The notes: generated from the sequence alone by a model not told the origin. DNA of 64,000 bases from DATFDN01 sp963767645 (GCA_963767645.1 CAVYEW010000018.1:558001-622000), one strand, 5' to 3'; shown: positions 1-9,166, numbered from the stretch's first letter. Translations and numbers: made by a program.

Positions 1-698
1 ACTCCTCCGGCGAGGTCGGGCGCAACTACATGCGCCACACCACGGGGAGCGTGTACGCCATCTTCGACAAGCCGGTGCATATGTATCGCGGCACCACCAT
101 GGCCGGGATCATCCGCGACGAGGCCAAGAATGATCCTGCACGAGGCTTCTTCGGCGGCTACGAGATGGAGACGATCTCCCTCGGCCTGCCGTTCATCGCC
201 GCCTTCCTCGACCCGGGCGCCTGGGGGCGCGGCTTCACCTCGGCGGCCGACATGTACCCGAACATGGCCGGCATGTGGATCATCGGCGAGGACATGCCGC
301 AGGACAGCAACCGCGTCACGCTCGACCCGAAGGTGAGGGATGTCTATGGGATGCCGGTGGCGAGCGTGCATTTCGACGACCATCCGAACGACTTCGCCAT
401 GCGCGAGCATGGGTACACGCAAGGCGCCGCGGTCTATGACGCGGTAGGGGCCACGCGCACGATCCGCGTGCCGCCTTACCCGAGCACGCATAATCTGGGC
501 ACCAACCGGATGAGCGAGAAGCCCCGCGACGGCGTGGTGAACCGCTACGGCCAGGCGCACGACATCAAGAACCTGTTCGTCTCCGACGGCAGCCAGTTCA
601 CGTCCGGCGCCGGCTGCAACCCGACGCTGACCATCGTGGCGCTGGCGATCCGGCAGGCGGACTACATCGAGAGGCAGATGTCGGCGAAGGCGATCTGA
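1..698 (+). CDS. GMC-family oxidoreductase, C-terminal part (5' end outside window)
   Basis: The reading frame is open from the first complete codon at base 3, so the gene starts upstream of the window. What remains is the substrate-binding and C-terminal part of a glucose-methanol-choline (GMC) type FAD dehydrogenase. The end shows the family pattern H-N-L-G-T-N-R-M, then NLFVSDGSQF and CNPTLTIVALAIR. The His of HNLGTNRM and the Asn of CNPT correspond to the family's active-site pair. Members such as gluconate and sorbose dehydrogenases oxidise sugar or polyol hydroxyls, often with a membrane cytochrome c partner, but the substrate cannot be assigned here. The next gene is convergent, separated by a strong hairpin. 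Confidence 0.85.
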   Translation, partial: SSGEVGRNYMRHTTGSVYAIFDKPVHMYRGTTMAGIIRDEAKNDPARGFFGGYEMETISLGLPFIAAFLDPGAWGRGFTSAADMYPNMAGMWIIGEDMPQDSNRVTLDPKVRDVYGMPVASVHFDDHPNDFAMREHGYTQGAAVYDAVGATRTIRVPPYPSTHNLGTNRMSEKPRDGVVNRYGQAHDIKNLFVSDGSQFTSGAGCNPTLTIVALAIRQADYIERQMSAKAI

Positions 699-719
699 AC
701 GTCTTCAGGCCGAGCAACT

Positions 720-742
720 CCCCCTCCCCGTGCGGGAGGGGG
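720..742. terminator. GC-rich hairpin between convergent genes
   Basis: A perfect 9-bp inverted repeat, CCCCCTCCC (720-728) and GGGAGGGGG (734-742), encloses a 5-base loop. It lies between the dehydrogenase stop and the end of the convergent ABC permease. It has no clear T-run, so it may act as a bidirectional terminator or be a dispersed intergenic repeat. A second G-rich tract, GGGGGGAGGGG, follows immediately. Confidence 0.5.
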
Positions 743-770
743 CTGGGGGGAGGGGTGCGCGGCCGGCTTG

Positions 771-1797
771 TCAGCCTGCCGCCCCCCTGCCGCGCACCCG
801 CTGGGCATAGACGTTGATGACCAGCGCGACCAGCAGGATCAGTCCGCGGATCAGGATCTTCAGGAAGCTGTCAATGTCCACATGATCGAGCCCGTTATTC
901 AGCACGCCGAGCACGAACAGGCCGATGATGGTGTTGCCGATCCCGCCCTGGCCGCCGAACAGGCTGGTGCCGCCGACCACCACGGCGGAGATCGAATTCG
1001 AGCAGGTAGGTGTCGAATTCGTTCTGCTGGGCGCTGCCGAAATAGGCCACGCCGAGCATCCCGGCGACGCCGGAGCAGAGCGCCGAGATGATCATCACCG
1101 CTGAAAGCACGGCGCGGACATTGACGCCGGAATACTCCGCCGCCTCGCGGTTGCTGCCCACCATGTACACGTAGCGTCCGAAGCGGGTGTAGGTGAGCAC
1201 CAGGTGCGCAGCGAGCAGGATCAGGGCGGCGACAATGACGATCCACGGGATCGGGCCGAGCGAGTGGCTGCCCAGCGTGGCGATCAGCTTCGGCACCGCA
1301 TAGGCGATCTGCCCGCGCACCAGCAGGGCGCAGATTCCCGCCGCGATCTGCAGCATCGCCAGGGTCATGATAAAGGAGGGAATGCCGATCGCGGTCAGGC
1401 CGAAGGCATTCACCGCGCCCAACGCCGCGCAGGCGGCGAGCGATATGGCAATCGCCGCCCAGCCGGATAGCGGGACATTGGCGATGTTCACGCTGGCGTC
1501 TTGCGCGGTGAAGAACGCCACCACGATCCCCGTCGCGTTGGCGATGCTCGCCACTGACAGATCGATCTCGGCGCACAGGATCACGAAGGTCAGCCCCACC
1601 GCGATGATGGCGGTGACGGAAATCTGGGTCAGGATGTTGGTGAGGTTGCCGAGCGAGGCGAAGGACGGGCTGGCCAGGCAGAAGAACACCACCAGGAACA
1701 GCAGAGTGGCGAAAGGCGCGATGTTGCGGAGCCGGCTGCGCAGCCAAACCGCCGGTCCGGTGCGTTCCGTCAGAGCTGCGCCGATCCGTTCCGACAT
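771..1797 (-). pseudogene. Sugar ABC transporter permease (RbsC type), frameshifted
   Basis: This is the membrane permease of a ribose/xylose-type ABC importer, with many hydrophobic segments and family signatures such as LTFVILCAEIDLSV and, after the shift, VVVGGTSLFGGQGG. The frame breaks near base 999. Removing one base there joins TYLL directly to NSISAVVVGGTSL, the usual family context, and the rest reads to the stop at 771. The ATG at 1795-1797 is preferred over the GTG 15 bases upstream because AAGGAG sits six bases before it. It follows the ATPase gene closely. The break lies between two copies of TCGAATTCG. It could be real inactivation or a sequencing indel, so whether this importer works is uncertain. 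Confidence 0.8.
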
Positions 1798-1808
1798 GAG
1801 CTGCTCCT

Positions 1809-3296
1809 TCACGCCGCTGCCAGGAGCCGGTCTTTGCTGACCATCTCGGCCCCGAACTCGCGCACGACAACGCCTTTCTTCATCACCAGGATACGGTCGG
1901 CCAGGGCCAGGACCGTTTCCGGCTCGGCCGATGCGACGATCACGCCCAGGCCCTCGCCACGAAGCCCGTGCACGATCTTCAGCACGTCGTCCTTGGCGCC
2001 GACATCCATTCCCCGCGTCGGTTCACTGAGGACCAACACGCGCGGTAGATGCGTAAGCCACCGCGCCAGGGCCACTTTCTGCTGGTTGCCGCCCGAGAGG
2101 GTGCCAAGAGGCCGGTCTGGATCGGGAGGCCGAATGCGCAGCCGCTCGATATGGGTGCGGGCGATCACGCGTTCGGCCGTTGGCCGCAGTGCGATCCGCC
2201 CGATCTGTTCCAGGATGCTGATGGTGATGTTCTTGAATACCGGAACCTCGGCGAACAGCATGCTGCGCCGGCTTTCCGGGACCAGGGCGATGCCGGCGCG
2301 TTTCGCCGAGGCGGTGCCGCGAATCGCGCGGGAGCGGCCGTCCACTTCGATGCGGCCGGACTCAGGGGGCGGGCGGCCGACCAGGCTGCGTGCCAGTTCA
2401 AGCTGGCCCGAGCCCATGAACCCATAAAGGCCGAGCACCTCTCCGGCGCTCACGGTCAGCGATACGTCGCGGAAGGCGCCGGCCAGAGTCAGGTCCTCGG
2501 CGCGCATCACCACCGGCGCATCCGGACGCGGCGGCAGAAGCCGCTCCCCGGTGTAGCTCTCCTCCAGCTCGCCATGCCCGGCGCCGATCATGCGTTCGAT
2601 GGTCCACGCCTTGTCGATGTCGGCGCAGGCGGCTGTCGCAACACTGCGGCCGTTGCGGAACACGGTGACGCGGTCGCAGACCGCCAGGATGTCGTCCAGG
2701 AAGTGCGAGATGAAGATCAGGCTTCGGCCCTGTTCCTTCAGGTGCCGCAGCACCCCGAACAGCCGCTTCACCTCCGGCGGTGACAGGGCGGAGGTGGGTT
2801 CGTCCAGGATGATGATACGCGCGCCGGAGAACAGCACGCGCGCGATCTCGACGAGCTGCTGCATGCCAAGCGGCAGCGAGCCCATGAGGGTGCGCGGGTC
2901 GAGCTCGATGCCGAGAGCGCCGAGGTGTTCGCGCGCACCGCGGTTCATCGCGCGCCAGTCGATGAGGCCGAAGCGGGTGGTGGGCTGAACGCCGAGATAC
3001 ACGTTCTCGGCCACCGACAGATCGCGGACCGCCGAAAGTTCCTGGTGTACCATGCCGATGCCCGCCGCGCGGGCGGCCCGGGCGGACGCGAAGCGGGTAT
3101 CGATGCCGCCCATCCGCATTCTGCCCTGGAATTCGTGATGCACGCCGGCGATGATCTTCATGAGCGTGGACTTGCCGGCCCCGTTCTCGCCGATCAAGCC
3201 GTGGATCTCGCCCGCCTCCAGGGCGAAATCCACGTCCTGCAACGCCGCCACGCCTCCAAAGGATTTGGAGATGGCGGAGAGCTCCAGGAGCGGCAT
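1809..3296 (-). CDS. Sugar ABC transporter ATP-binding protein (double ABC, RbsA type)
   Basis: A 495-residue cytoplasmic ATPase with two fused ABC modules, the normal arrangement for RbsA/XylG/MglA-type importers. The first module has Walker A GENGAGKST, Walker B IIILDEPTSAL and switch His in FISH. The second has the family's degenerate Walker A (GFMGSGQ) but an intact LSGGNQQK signature. The ATG at 3294-3296 begins MPLLELSAISKSFGG, where the family alignment starts; the frame stays open upstream into the binding-protein gene, but that part is a shadow. It sits five bases after the binding-protein stop and overlaps the permease region, giving the order binding protein, ATPase, permease. The sugar is unknown. 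Confidence 0.9.
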   Translation of the reverse strand: MPLLELSAISKSFGGVAALQDVDFALEAGEIHGLIGENGAGKSTLMKIIAGVHHEFQGRMRMGGIDTRFASARAARAAGIGMVHQELSAVRDLSVAENVYLGVQPTTRFGLIDWRAMNRGAREHLGALGIELDPRTLMGSLPLGMQQLVEIARVLFSGARIIILDEPTSALSPPEVKRLFGVLRHLKEQGRSLIFISHFLDDILAVCDRVTVFRNGRSVATAACADIDKAWTIERMIGAGHGELEESYTGERLLPPRPDAPVVMRAEDLTLAGAFRDVSLTVSAGEVLGLYGFMGSGQLELARSLVGRPPPESGRIEVDGRSRAIRGTASAKRAGIALVPESRRSMLFAEVPVFKNITISILEQIGRIALRPTAERVIARTHIERLRIRPPDPDRPLGTLSGGNQQKVALARWLTHLPRVLVLSEPTRGMDVGAKDDVLKIVHGLRGEGLGVIVASAEPETVLALADRILVMKKGVVVREFGAEMVSKDRLLAAA

Positions 3297-3301
3297 CCTG
3301 G

Positions 3302-4351
3302 TCAGATCAGGAACTGCTCCTCCATCCACATCATCCCCGGCGCGTTGGCCTTCGTCACCACGGGACCGTCCGCGACGATGTTCTTGGGAATGGTGCCGCT
3401 GCTGCCGTTGCCGGTCTTCTGGCCCGATACCACGGCGGCGACGCCGGCGATGACGGCGCCGCCATGGATGCGGCAGGACGGGTTGCGCACAGTGGCAAGC
3501 ATCCGGCCATCGGTCACGGCCGCCAAGGCCGGCGGCATGGCGTCGCACCCGCCGATCTTGATGGAGGTGCGGTTATGTGCCTTCATCACGTTGTACGCCG
3601 CCAAGGCCATATCGTCATTGTGGAAATACGCGGCGTCGATCTTTGGATACTTGGTCAGCAGCGTCTCCCAGATGCGCGCCACCTTGGTGACGTCCCAATC
3701 GGCGGGCTGCGTGTCCAGCACCTTGATGTTCGGATACTTCTTCACCACGGAATTGAATCCGCGCGCGCGGCCCTGGGCGCCGGTATGCCCCAGCGCACCC
3801 TGGGTCATGATCATGTTGCCCTCGCCGTTGATCGCATCCACCAGCGCCTGGGTGACGGAGGCGCCCATGAACTCGTTGTCGGGGGCAATGAAGCTGTGGA
3901 CGTTGATCTGATCGAGCGGTGCGATCAGCGTGTCCATGTCGATCACCGGGGTGCCGGCGTCGATCATCTTGTTGACCGGCGCGGTCAGCGTGCCGATGCC
4001 GAAGGCCTGGATGGCGACGAAATCCCATTTGCGGCTGGCCATGTCGTCAATCGCGGCGCGCTGCTTGGTGGCAGAGAGCTCGCCGTCGAACCAGGTGACG
4101 TTCACGTTGAACAGCTTGCCCCAGTATTCGGCGGCCCGCTTGCCCTGGGCGCACCAGGTGGCCTGCAGCCCGGCATTGCTGAACGCGGCGTTGAGCGGCT
4201 TGCCCGAACGCCCGGCCGCCTCTCCCGCCGCCTGGGCACGCGCCGGATCGATGCCGAAGGTCGCGGCCAGGGCTGCGGCCGTGATCGACGCGGCGCCGCC
4301 GCGCATCAAGTCTCTGCGGCGGGAATGGGGAAAGCGGGGTTGTCCGGGCAT
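3302..4351 (-). CDS. Periplasmic sugar-binding protein of ABC importer
   Basis: A 349-residue Peripla_BP_4-type binding protein that would capture a sugar or related compound in the periplasm for the ATPase and permease encoded just downstream. The N-terminus (SRRRDLMRGG then an Ala-rich stretch to ARAQA) looks like a twin-arginine signal peptide, suggesting export in folded form. Family-like text includes KQRAAIDDMASRKWDFVAIQ, the typical segment about multiple-site turnover in RbsB relatives. The start at 4351 is supported by AAAGGAGG eight or so bases upstream. It heads the three-gene transporter operon. The ligand cannot be read from the sequence. Confidence 0.88.
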   Translation of the reverse strand: MPGQPRFPHSRRRDLMRGGAASITAAALAATFGIDPARAQAAGEAAGRSGKPLNAAFSNAGLQATWCAQGKRAAEYWGKLFNVNVTWFDGELSATKQRAAIDDMASRKWDFVAIQAFGIGTLTAPVNKMIDAGTPVIDMDTLIAPLDQINVHSFIAPDNEFMGASVTQALVDAINGEGNMIMTQGALGHTGAQGRARGFNSVVKKYPNIKVLDTQPADWDVTKVARIWETLLTKYPKIDAAYFHNDDMALAAYNVMKAHNRTSIKIGGCDAMPPALAAVTDGRMLATVRNPSCRIHGGAVIAGVAAVVSGQKTGNGSSGTIPKNIVADGPVVTKANAPGMMWMEEQFLI

Positions 4352-4382
4352 GCTGTTTCCTCCTTTGATCGACGGCTTGGGC

Positions 4383-5609
4383 CTATTTGTTCTTTACCAA
4401 CGGGCATTTCGATTCCGATAGCGGCTGGAAAGCCTGATCGCCCGGAATGGTCGCGGCCAGCTTGTAGGTGTCCCACGGTGACTTCGATTCGGCCGGCGTC
4501 TTCACCTGGAACAGGTACATGTCGTGGACCATCAGCCCGTCGGGGCGGATATGCCCGTTATGGGCGAAGAAGTCGTTGATCGGCATCTCGCGCATGGCGC
4601 GCATCACCGGCGCGGTATCCGTGGTCCCCGCCGCCTGCACGGCCTGGAGATAGTGCAAAGTCGAGGAATACACCCCTGCCTGGGACATGTTCGGCATCTT
4701 GTGCAGCCGGTCGAAGAAACGCTTCGCCCATTGCCGCGAGCCGTCGTTGAGGTCCCAGTAGAACGCCGACGATAGCATCATGCCGCGCGTCGCTTGCAGC
4801 CCGAGGCTGTGGACGTCGTTGATATAGACAAGCAGGCCAGTGAGCCTCTGCCCGCCTTGGTTCAGGCCGAACTCGGTCGCCTGCTTGACCGCGTTGATCA
4901 GGTCATTGCCGGACACCGCGAAGGCGACCACCTGAGCCTTGGATTGCTGCGCCTTGAGTAGATAGGAGGAGTAGTCCGACGTGGCGATCGGCACCAGCGC
5001 GTCGCCCAGGACCTGGCCGCCCTCCGCCTTGATCACGGATGCCGTGTCCGCTTCCAGCTGGTGGCCGAACGTGTAGTCGACGGTGAGGAAGAACCAGGAC
5101 TTGCCGCCCTGCTCGACCACGGTCTTTCCCGTCGTGTGGGCAAGGGCATAGGTGTCATAGGCGTAGTGTATCGCAGTGGGAATGCAGGCTTCGTTGGTGA
5201 TGCTGGTGGCGCCGGGCCCGCTCAACATGACGATCTTGTTGGCGCTCTTGGCAACGCCCATCACCGACAGCGCGGGGCTGGAGGCGGCCACGTCCATCAG
5301 CGCGGTCACATGATCGACGTCGAACCACTTGCGCGCAATCGAGGCGGCGATATCGGGCTTGTTCTGATGATCGGCGGCGAGCACCTGGATCGGGCGCCCG
5401 AGGACCTTGCCGCCGAAATCCTCCACCGCCATCCGCGCCGCCATCTCGCTCCCGGCTCCGGTGATGTCGGCATAGACGCTCGACATGTCGAGGATGAGGC
5501 CAAGCTTGATCGGCTCTCCGGACGGCGCGGCCGATTGCTGCGCCATGGCGCTTCGCCCAACGGCGAGCGACAGGGAGAGGGCTGCAAGGGCGGCGAGGAG
5601 GGCTTTCAT
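4383..5609 (-). CDS. Branched-chain amino acid-type ABC binding protein (LivK-like)
   Basis: A 408-residue periplasmic binding protein of the Peripla_BP_6/LivK family. It has a Sec signal peptide (MKALLAALAALSLSLAVG to SAMAQQ) followed by the characteristic start PIKLGLILDMSSVYADITG and a family segment beginning EMAARMAVEDFGG. The start at 5609 is chosen because AGGAGG lies just upstream and the signal peptide begins there; a longer frame upstream lacks such support. It precedes a sugar-type importer, which does not use this class of binding protein. The only matching permease/ATPase set in the window is livGFHM at 36-39.5 kb, which lacks its own binding protein. The ligand may be an amino acid, amide or aromatic acid. 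Confidence 0.88.
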   Translation of the reverse strand: MKALLAALAALSLSLAVGRSAMAQQSAAPSGEPIKLGLILDMSSVYADITGAGSEMAARMAVEDFGGKVLGRPIQVLAADHQNKPDIAASIARKWFDVDHVTALMDVAASSPALSVMGVAKSANKIVMLSGPGATSITNEACIPTAIHYAYDTYALAHTTGKTVVEQGGKSWFFLTVDYTFGHQLEADTASVIKAEGGQVLGDALVPIATSDYSSYLLKAQQSKAQVVAFAVSGNDLINAVKQATEFGLNQGGQRLTGLLVYINDVHSLGLQATRGMMLSSAFYWDLNDGSRQWAKRFFDRLHKMPNMSQAGVYSSTLHYLQAVQAAGTTDTAPVMRAMREMPINDFFAHNGHIRPDGLMVHDMYLFQVKTPAESKSPWDTYKLAATIPGDQAFQPLSESKCPLVKNK

Positions 5610-5710
5610 AGCCCCTCCTACCGCGCAGGAGGGCTTTCCGGAAGGGGAAGGGGCGGCGTCTATGTCCGCAGATGCAGCGCCCTTTTGCGGCAAGCGAGAT
5701 CAGCCGCCAG

Positions 5711-5917
5711 TCACCCGAGTTCGATCTCCCCCTCGATCACGTGCGTCAGGTTCACCTCGCTGACCTCCAGCGTCATTCTGGCCCGGAGTTTCCGGCCGGC
5801 CTGAAGATGCCCGGCCCCGATGCCCTCGCGGACGGCCTTCTCGATTTCGCGTTGCGAGGTCACACCGACCTCCTTGAGGAACCGGCGAACCGCCAAGTTG
5901 AAGGTGTCGTCGTCCAC
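5711..5917 (-). CDS. DUF6494 family small protein
   Basis: A 68-residue protein that begins MDDDTFNLAVRRFLKEVGVT and continues SQREIEKAVREGI, which I recognise as the conserved core of the alphaproteobacterial DUF6494 family. No catalytic or membrane features are visible, and its role is unknown. It sits between the LivK-like gene and phoB on the same strand, with about 40 bases to phoB, so it may be co-transcribed with the phosphate-regulation genes. Confidence 0.75.
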   Translation of the reverse strand: MDDDTFNLAVRRFLKEVGVTSQREIEKAVREGIGAGHLQAGRKLRARMTLEVSEVNLTHVIEGEIELG

Positions 5918-5955
5918 TGTGCGCCTCCTCCGCCCGGCCGGCCGCTTTCATCCTC

Positions 5956-6672
5956 CTACAGCGGTTCGGTGTCCAGCGCGTATCCTGCGGCGCGGACCGT
6001 GCGGATCACGTCCAGTTCGCCCTCGCCGTTGAGCGCCTTGCGCAGCCGGCGGATATGGACATCGACGGTGCGCGGCTCGACATGGATGTCGCGGCCCCAG
6101 ACCGCGTCCAGCACCTCCTCGCGCGCGAACACCCGGCGCGGGTGTTGCATGAAGAACTCGAGCAGCCGGAACTCGGTCGGGCCGAGATGGACCGCCCGGT
6201 CGTTCCGCATCACCCGATGCGCCGAAAGGTCCATGTTGATGTCGTGGAAGCTGAGCTGGCCCTTGGCCGGCACGCCGCCGGAGCGGCGCAGCAGGGCGCG
6301 CATGCGGGCAAGCAGCCCATCCATGCTGAACGGCTTGGCGACATAGTCGTCGGCGCCGGTGTTCAGCCCGCGCACCGCGTCCTGCTCCTCGGCGCGCGCC
6401 GTCACCATGATGACGGGCAGGTCGCGCGTATCGGGACGGCGGCGGATCTGGCGGCAGACTTCCAGCCCCGACATCACCGGCAGCATCCAATCCAGCAGCA
6501 CCAGATCAGGCTGCGTCTCGGCGATGCGGGTCAATGCTTCCTGCCCGTCGGCGGCCTCCTCGACGCGGAAACCCTGCTTTTCCAGGTTGTAGCGCAGCAT
6601 CGTCGCCAGCGCCGCCTCGTCCTCCACCACCAGAACCAGCGGCTTCGACAGGCTCGCAATCGCTTCCGGCAC
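5956..6672 (-). CDS. phoB: Phosphate regulon response regulator PhoB
   Basis: A 238-residue OmpR-type response regulator. The receiver domain (residues about 10-125) has the acidic pocket VVEDE and phosphoacceptor Asp61 in LLDWMLP. The C-terminal winged-helix domain contains LGPTEFRLLEFFMQHPRRVF and VDVHIRRLRKAL, close to PhoB. A GTG at 6670-6672 is preferred as start because AGGAG lies five bases before it; the frame continues upstream only as overlap with phoU. It follows pstB and phoU in one operon, which supports PhoB rather than another OmpR member. The usual PhoR sensor kinase gene is not present in the window. Confidence 0.9.
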   Translation of the reverse strand: MPEAIASLSKPLVLVVEDEAALATMLRYNLEKQGFRVEEAADGQEALTRIAETQPDLVLLDWMLPVMSGLEVCRQIRRRPDTRDLPVIMVTARAEEQDAVRGLNTGADDYVAKPFSMDGLLARMRALLRRSGGVPAKGQLSFHDINMDLSAHRVMRNDRAVHLGPTEFRLLEFFMQHPRRVFAREEVLDAVWGRDIHVEPRTVDVHIRRLRKALNGEGELDVIRTVRAAGYALDTEPL

Positions 6673-6680
6673 GGACACTC

Positions 6681-7400
6681 CTATTCGCGCGGGCGGACGA
6701 CGGCGTAAGGCGAGGTGTCGCCCTTCGGGCGGGTGTCGGGCAGCACCTCGCCCGTTACCGCGTAATAGATCGTCTCGGCGATGTTGGTCGCGTGGTCGCC
6801 GATCCGCTCCAGGTTCTTGGCGATGAACAGAAGATGCGTGCAAGGCGTGATGTTGCGCGCATCCTCCATCATGTAGGTAATCAGCTCGCGAAAGATGGCG
6901 GTGTAAAGGTCGTCCACCATCTGGTCCGATCGCCAGACCTCGACCGCCTTGTCGGTGTCGCGCTCGGCGAGGGCGTCGATCACCGTCTTGAGCTCCTCCT
7001 GCACCAGCCGCGCCATGTTGGCGATGGCCGCGAGCGAGTACGGAAGCGAGAACTGCGCCAGCACGATGCTGCGCTTGGCGACATTGGCGGCATAGTCGCC
7101 GATCCGCTCCAGATCCCCCGTCATCTTCAGCGCCGCCACGATCAGGCGCAGATCCTCGGCCATCGGCTGGCGCAGGGCGAGCATGCGAATGACGAACTGC
7201 TCGATGTCGCGCTCCAGCGCATCGACACGGGGATCGGCCTCAACCGCGTGGGTCGCGGCGGTGGTATCGCGGCTCATGATCGCCTGAGCGGCCAGCGCGA
7301 CTTGGTTTTCGACGATGCCGCCCATCTCGATCAGCAGGTCGCGCAGATGCGCGAGTTCCTGGTCGAAGCTTCGGACCACGTGCTGCGGGGCGTCGCTCAT
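6681..7400 (-). CDS. phoU: Phosphate signalling protein PhoU
   Basis: A 239-residue all-helical PhoU protein with two repeated three-helix units. The metal-binding E/DxxxD patterns typical of the family are visible as KMTGDLERIGDYAANVAK and, in the second repeat, KNLERIGDHATNIAE. PhoU links the Pst transporter to PhoR/PhoB so that the regulon is off when phosphate is plentiful. The gene lies 14 bases after pstB and eight bases before the phoB start, consistent with a tightly coupled pstB-phoU-phoB operon. Confidence 0.95.
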   Translation of the reverse strand: MSDAPQHVVRSFDQELAHLRDLLIEMGGIVENQVALAAQAIMSRDTTAATHAVEADPRVDALERDIEQFVIRMLALRQPMAEDLRLIVAALKMTGDLERIGDYAANVAKRSIVLAQFSLPYSLAAIANMARLVQEELKTVIDALAERDTDKAVEVWRSDQMVDDLYTAIFRELITYMMEDARNITPCTHLLFIAKNLERIGDHATNIAETIYYAVTGEVLPDTRPKGDTSPYAVVRPRE

Positions 7401-7414
7401 GCGCGCTCTCCTGC

Positions 7415-8206
7415 TCAGCCGAACCGGCCGGTGATGTAATCCTGCGTGCGCCGCTCGCGGGGGGCGGTGAACATCTGCGCCGCGGGCGCCACCTCGACCA
7501 GTTCGCCCAAATAGAAGAACGCCACCTGATCGGCGCAGCGTGCGGCCTGCTGCATGTTGTGCGTCACCAGGGCGATGGTGAAATCCTTCTTCAGCTCATC
7601 GAACAGCTCCTCCACCTTCAAGGTGCTGATCGGGTCGAGCGCGCTGGTCGGCTCATCGAACAGGATCACCTCCGGGCGGATCGCGATGGTGCGCGCTATC
7701 ACCAGGCGTTGCTGCTGTCCGCCCGACAGGCTCAGCGCCGAGTTGCCAAGCCGGTCCTTCACCTCGCTCCAGAGCGCCGCTCGGGTCAGCGCCCACTCGA
7801 CCCGTTCCTCCATCCGCGCTTTCGGCAAGCGCTCGTGCAGGCGCACGCCGAAGGCGATGTTCTCGTAGATCGTCATGGGAAACGGCGTCGGCTTCTGGAA
7901 TACCATGCCGATCCGCGACCGCAGCTCGTTCACGTCCACATCCGGCGCGATCAGGTTCTGGCCGTCCATCATGACCTCGCCTGCCGCGCGCTGGCCGGGG
8001 TAGAGGTCGTACATCCGGTTCAGCACGCGCAGCAGCGTCGATTTGCCGCAGCCGGACGGGCCGATCAGGCCGGTGATGCGCCGGTCCGGCAGGTCGAGAT
8101 TGATCGACTTCAGCGCCTGCGTATCGCCGTAGAAAAAGTCGAGGTTGCGGATGCTGATGCGCGGCGCCGCTGCGACGCTTTCGCCGACCCTGGCCGTGGC
8201 GGCCAT
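7415..8206 (-). CDS. pstB: Phosphate ABC transporter ATPase PstB
   Basis: ATPase of the high-affinity phosphate importer. It shows Walker A GPSGCGKST, the PstB-typical NRMYDLYPG segment, FQKPTPFPMTIYENIAFG, signature LSGGQQQRL and Walker B ILFDEPTSALDP. The start at 8206 gives a normal-length 263-residue protein with GGAG upstream; an in-frame ATG at 8263 would add 19 residues. The usual partners pstS, pstC and pstA are not next to it: the upstream neighbour is an aldolase gene. Either they lie elsewhere in the genome or the locus has been rearranged. Confidence 0.93.
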   Translation of the reverse strand: MAATARVGESVAAAPRISIRNLDFFYGDTQALKSINLDLPDRRITGLIGPSGCGKSTLLRVLNRMYDLYPGQRAAGEVMMDGQNLIAPDVDVNELRSRIGMVFQKPTPFPMTIYENIAFGVRLHERLPKARMEERVEWALTRAALWSEVKDRLGNSALSLSGGQQQRLVIARTIAIRPEVILFDEPTSALDPISTLKVEELFDELKKDFTIALVTHNMQQAARCADQVAFFYLGELVEVAPAAQMFTAPRERRTQDYITGRFG

Positions 8207-8360
8207 CGGGGCTCTCCGGGCCGATTGGGCCGGACTGCTCTGGATCTGACTGGCCAAGCGCATGCCTTCTCTTACGACCCCCGCTCAGCCGTTCTACGGC
8301 CAGCGAGCGACGCCCGTGTTGCAGTTCCGAGAAGCTTCCGTGACAACACCCAAGGTCGGT

Positions 8361-9149
8361 TCAGGCGGCGAGCATGCGGCGCAGCGCTGCGCCCCGGCTC
8401 TGCGCCGCGGCCATCATGAAAGACTGATCGGCACCGCCCAGGTTGAAGCGGCAGCCCATGCGGATGTACCGCTCCATGATCTCCTCAACATAGATGCCGC
8501 CCATCCCGGCGTGCTTGCCGGTGTTGCGGCAGGCGGCGACTACGCGCTCATAGGCGCCGGCGACCCGGGCATGGGTGAACTCGCCGGGGATGCCCATCTC
8601 GAAGCACAAATCGTTGGTGCCGATCAGCAGGACGTCGATCCCCTGCACGGCGGCAATGGCCTCCGCGTTCTCGATGGCGGTCGGCGTTTCCAGCATCACC
8701 ACGGTCAGGTTCGCCTGATTCATCGCCACCGCGGCGTCGCCGAGCTTCAGGGTGCGCAGCCCGTGATGCGGCCCGATGCCGCCGATCGAGCGATGGCCGA
8801 CGGGCGGGAACTTCAGCCGCCGCACCACCTCGCGCGCCTCCTCTTCCGTGTCGACATGCGGGACGACGATGCCCAGCACGCCATTGTCCAGCAGGCGTGT
8901 GGCGATTGCATACTCGCCGTTCGGCACCCGCGCGATCGGGGCGATGCCCGCATCCAGCGCGGCGATGGCGATCTGCGCCGCCGCGTCGAGCCCCAGCGTG
9001 CCGTGCTCGCAATCGAGGAACAGCCAGTCGTAGCCCGCTGCCTTCGCGGCGCCGGCGATCTCCACGCTGCGGACCAGCTTCACGGTGAAGCCGAGCGCGA
9101 GGTCGCCGGCTTGGAGCTTCTCACGGGCGGAATTGCGTAGCGCGGTCAT
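8361..9149 (-). CDS. HpcH/HpaI-type aldolase
   Basis: A 262-residue class II, metal-dependent pyruvate aldolase of the HpcH/HpaI family. Members cleave 4-hydroxy-2-oxo acids (for example 2,4-dihydroxyhept-2-enedioate or 2-keto-3-deoxy sugar acids) to pyruvate and an aldehyde. Family features include DWLFLDCEHGTLG near residue 45 and VPHVDTEEEAREVV, followed by the Arg-Gly-type segment around HRSIGG. The start at 9149 has GGAGGA upstream; a long frame upstream is a shadow of the next gene. It lies 17 bases after the PhyH-like gene, so the two form an operon, perhaps in catabolism of a hydroxylated or sugar-acid compound. The substrate is inferred only at family level. Confidence 0.88.
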   Translation of the reverse strand: MTALRNSAREKLQAGDLALGFTVKLVRSVEIAGAAKAAGYDWLFLDCEHGTLGLDAAAQIAIAALDAGIAPIARVPNGEYAIATRLLDNGVLGIVVPHVDTEEEAREVVRRLKFPPVGHRSIGGIGPHHGLRTLKLGDAAVAMNQANLTVVMLETPTAIENAEAIAAVQGIDVLLIGTNDLCFEMGIPGEFTHARVAGAYERVVAACRNTGKHAGMGGIYVEEIMERYIRMGCRFNLGGADQSFMMAAAQSRGAALRRMLAA

Positions 9150-9166
9150 GGACTTCCTCCTCCGTT

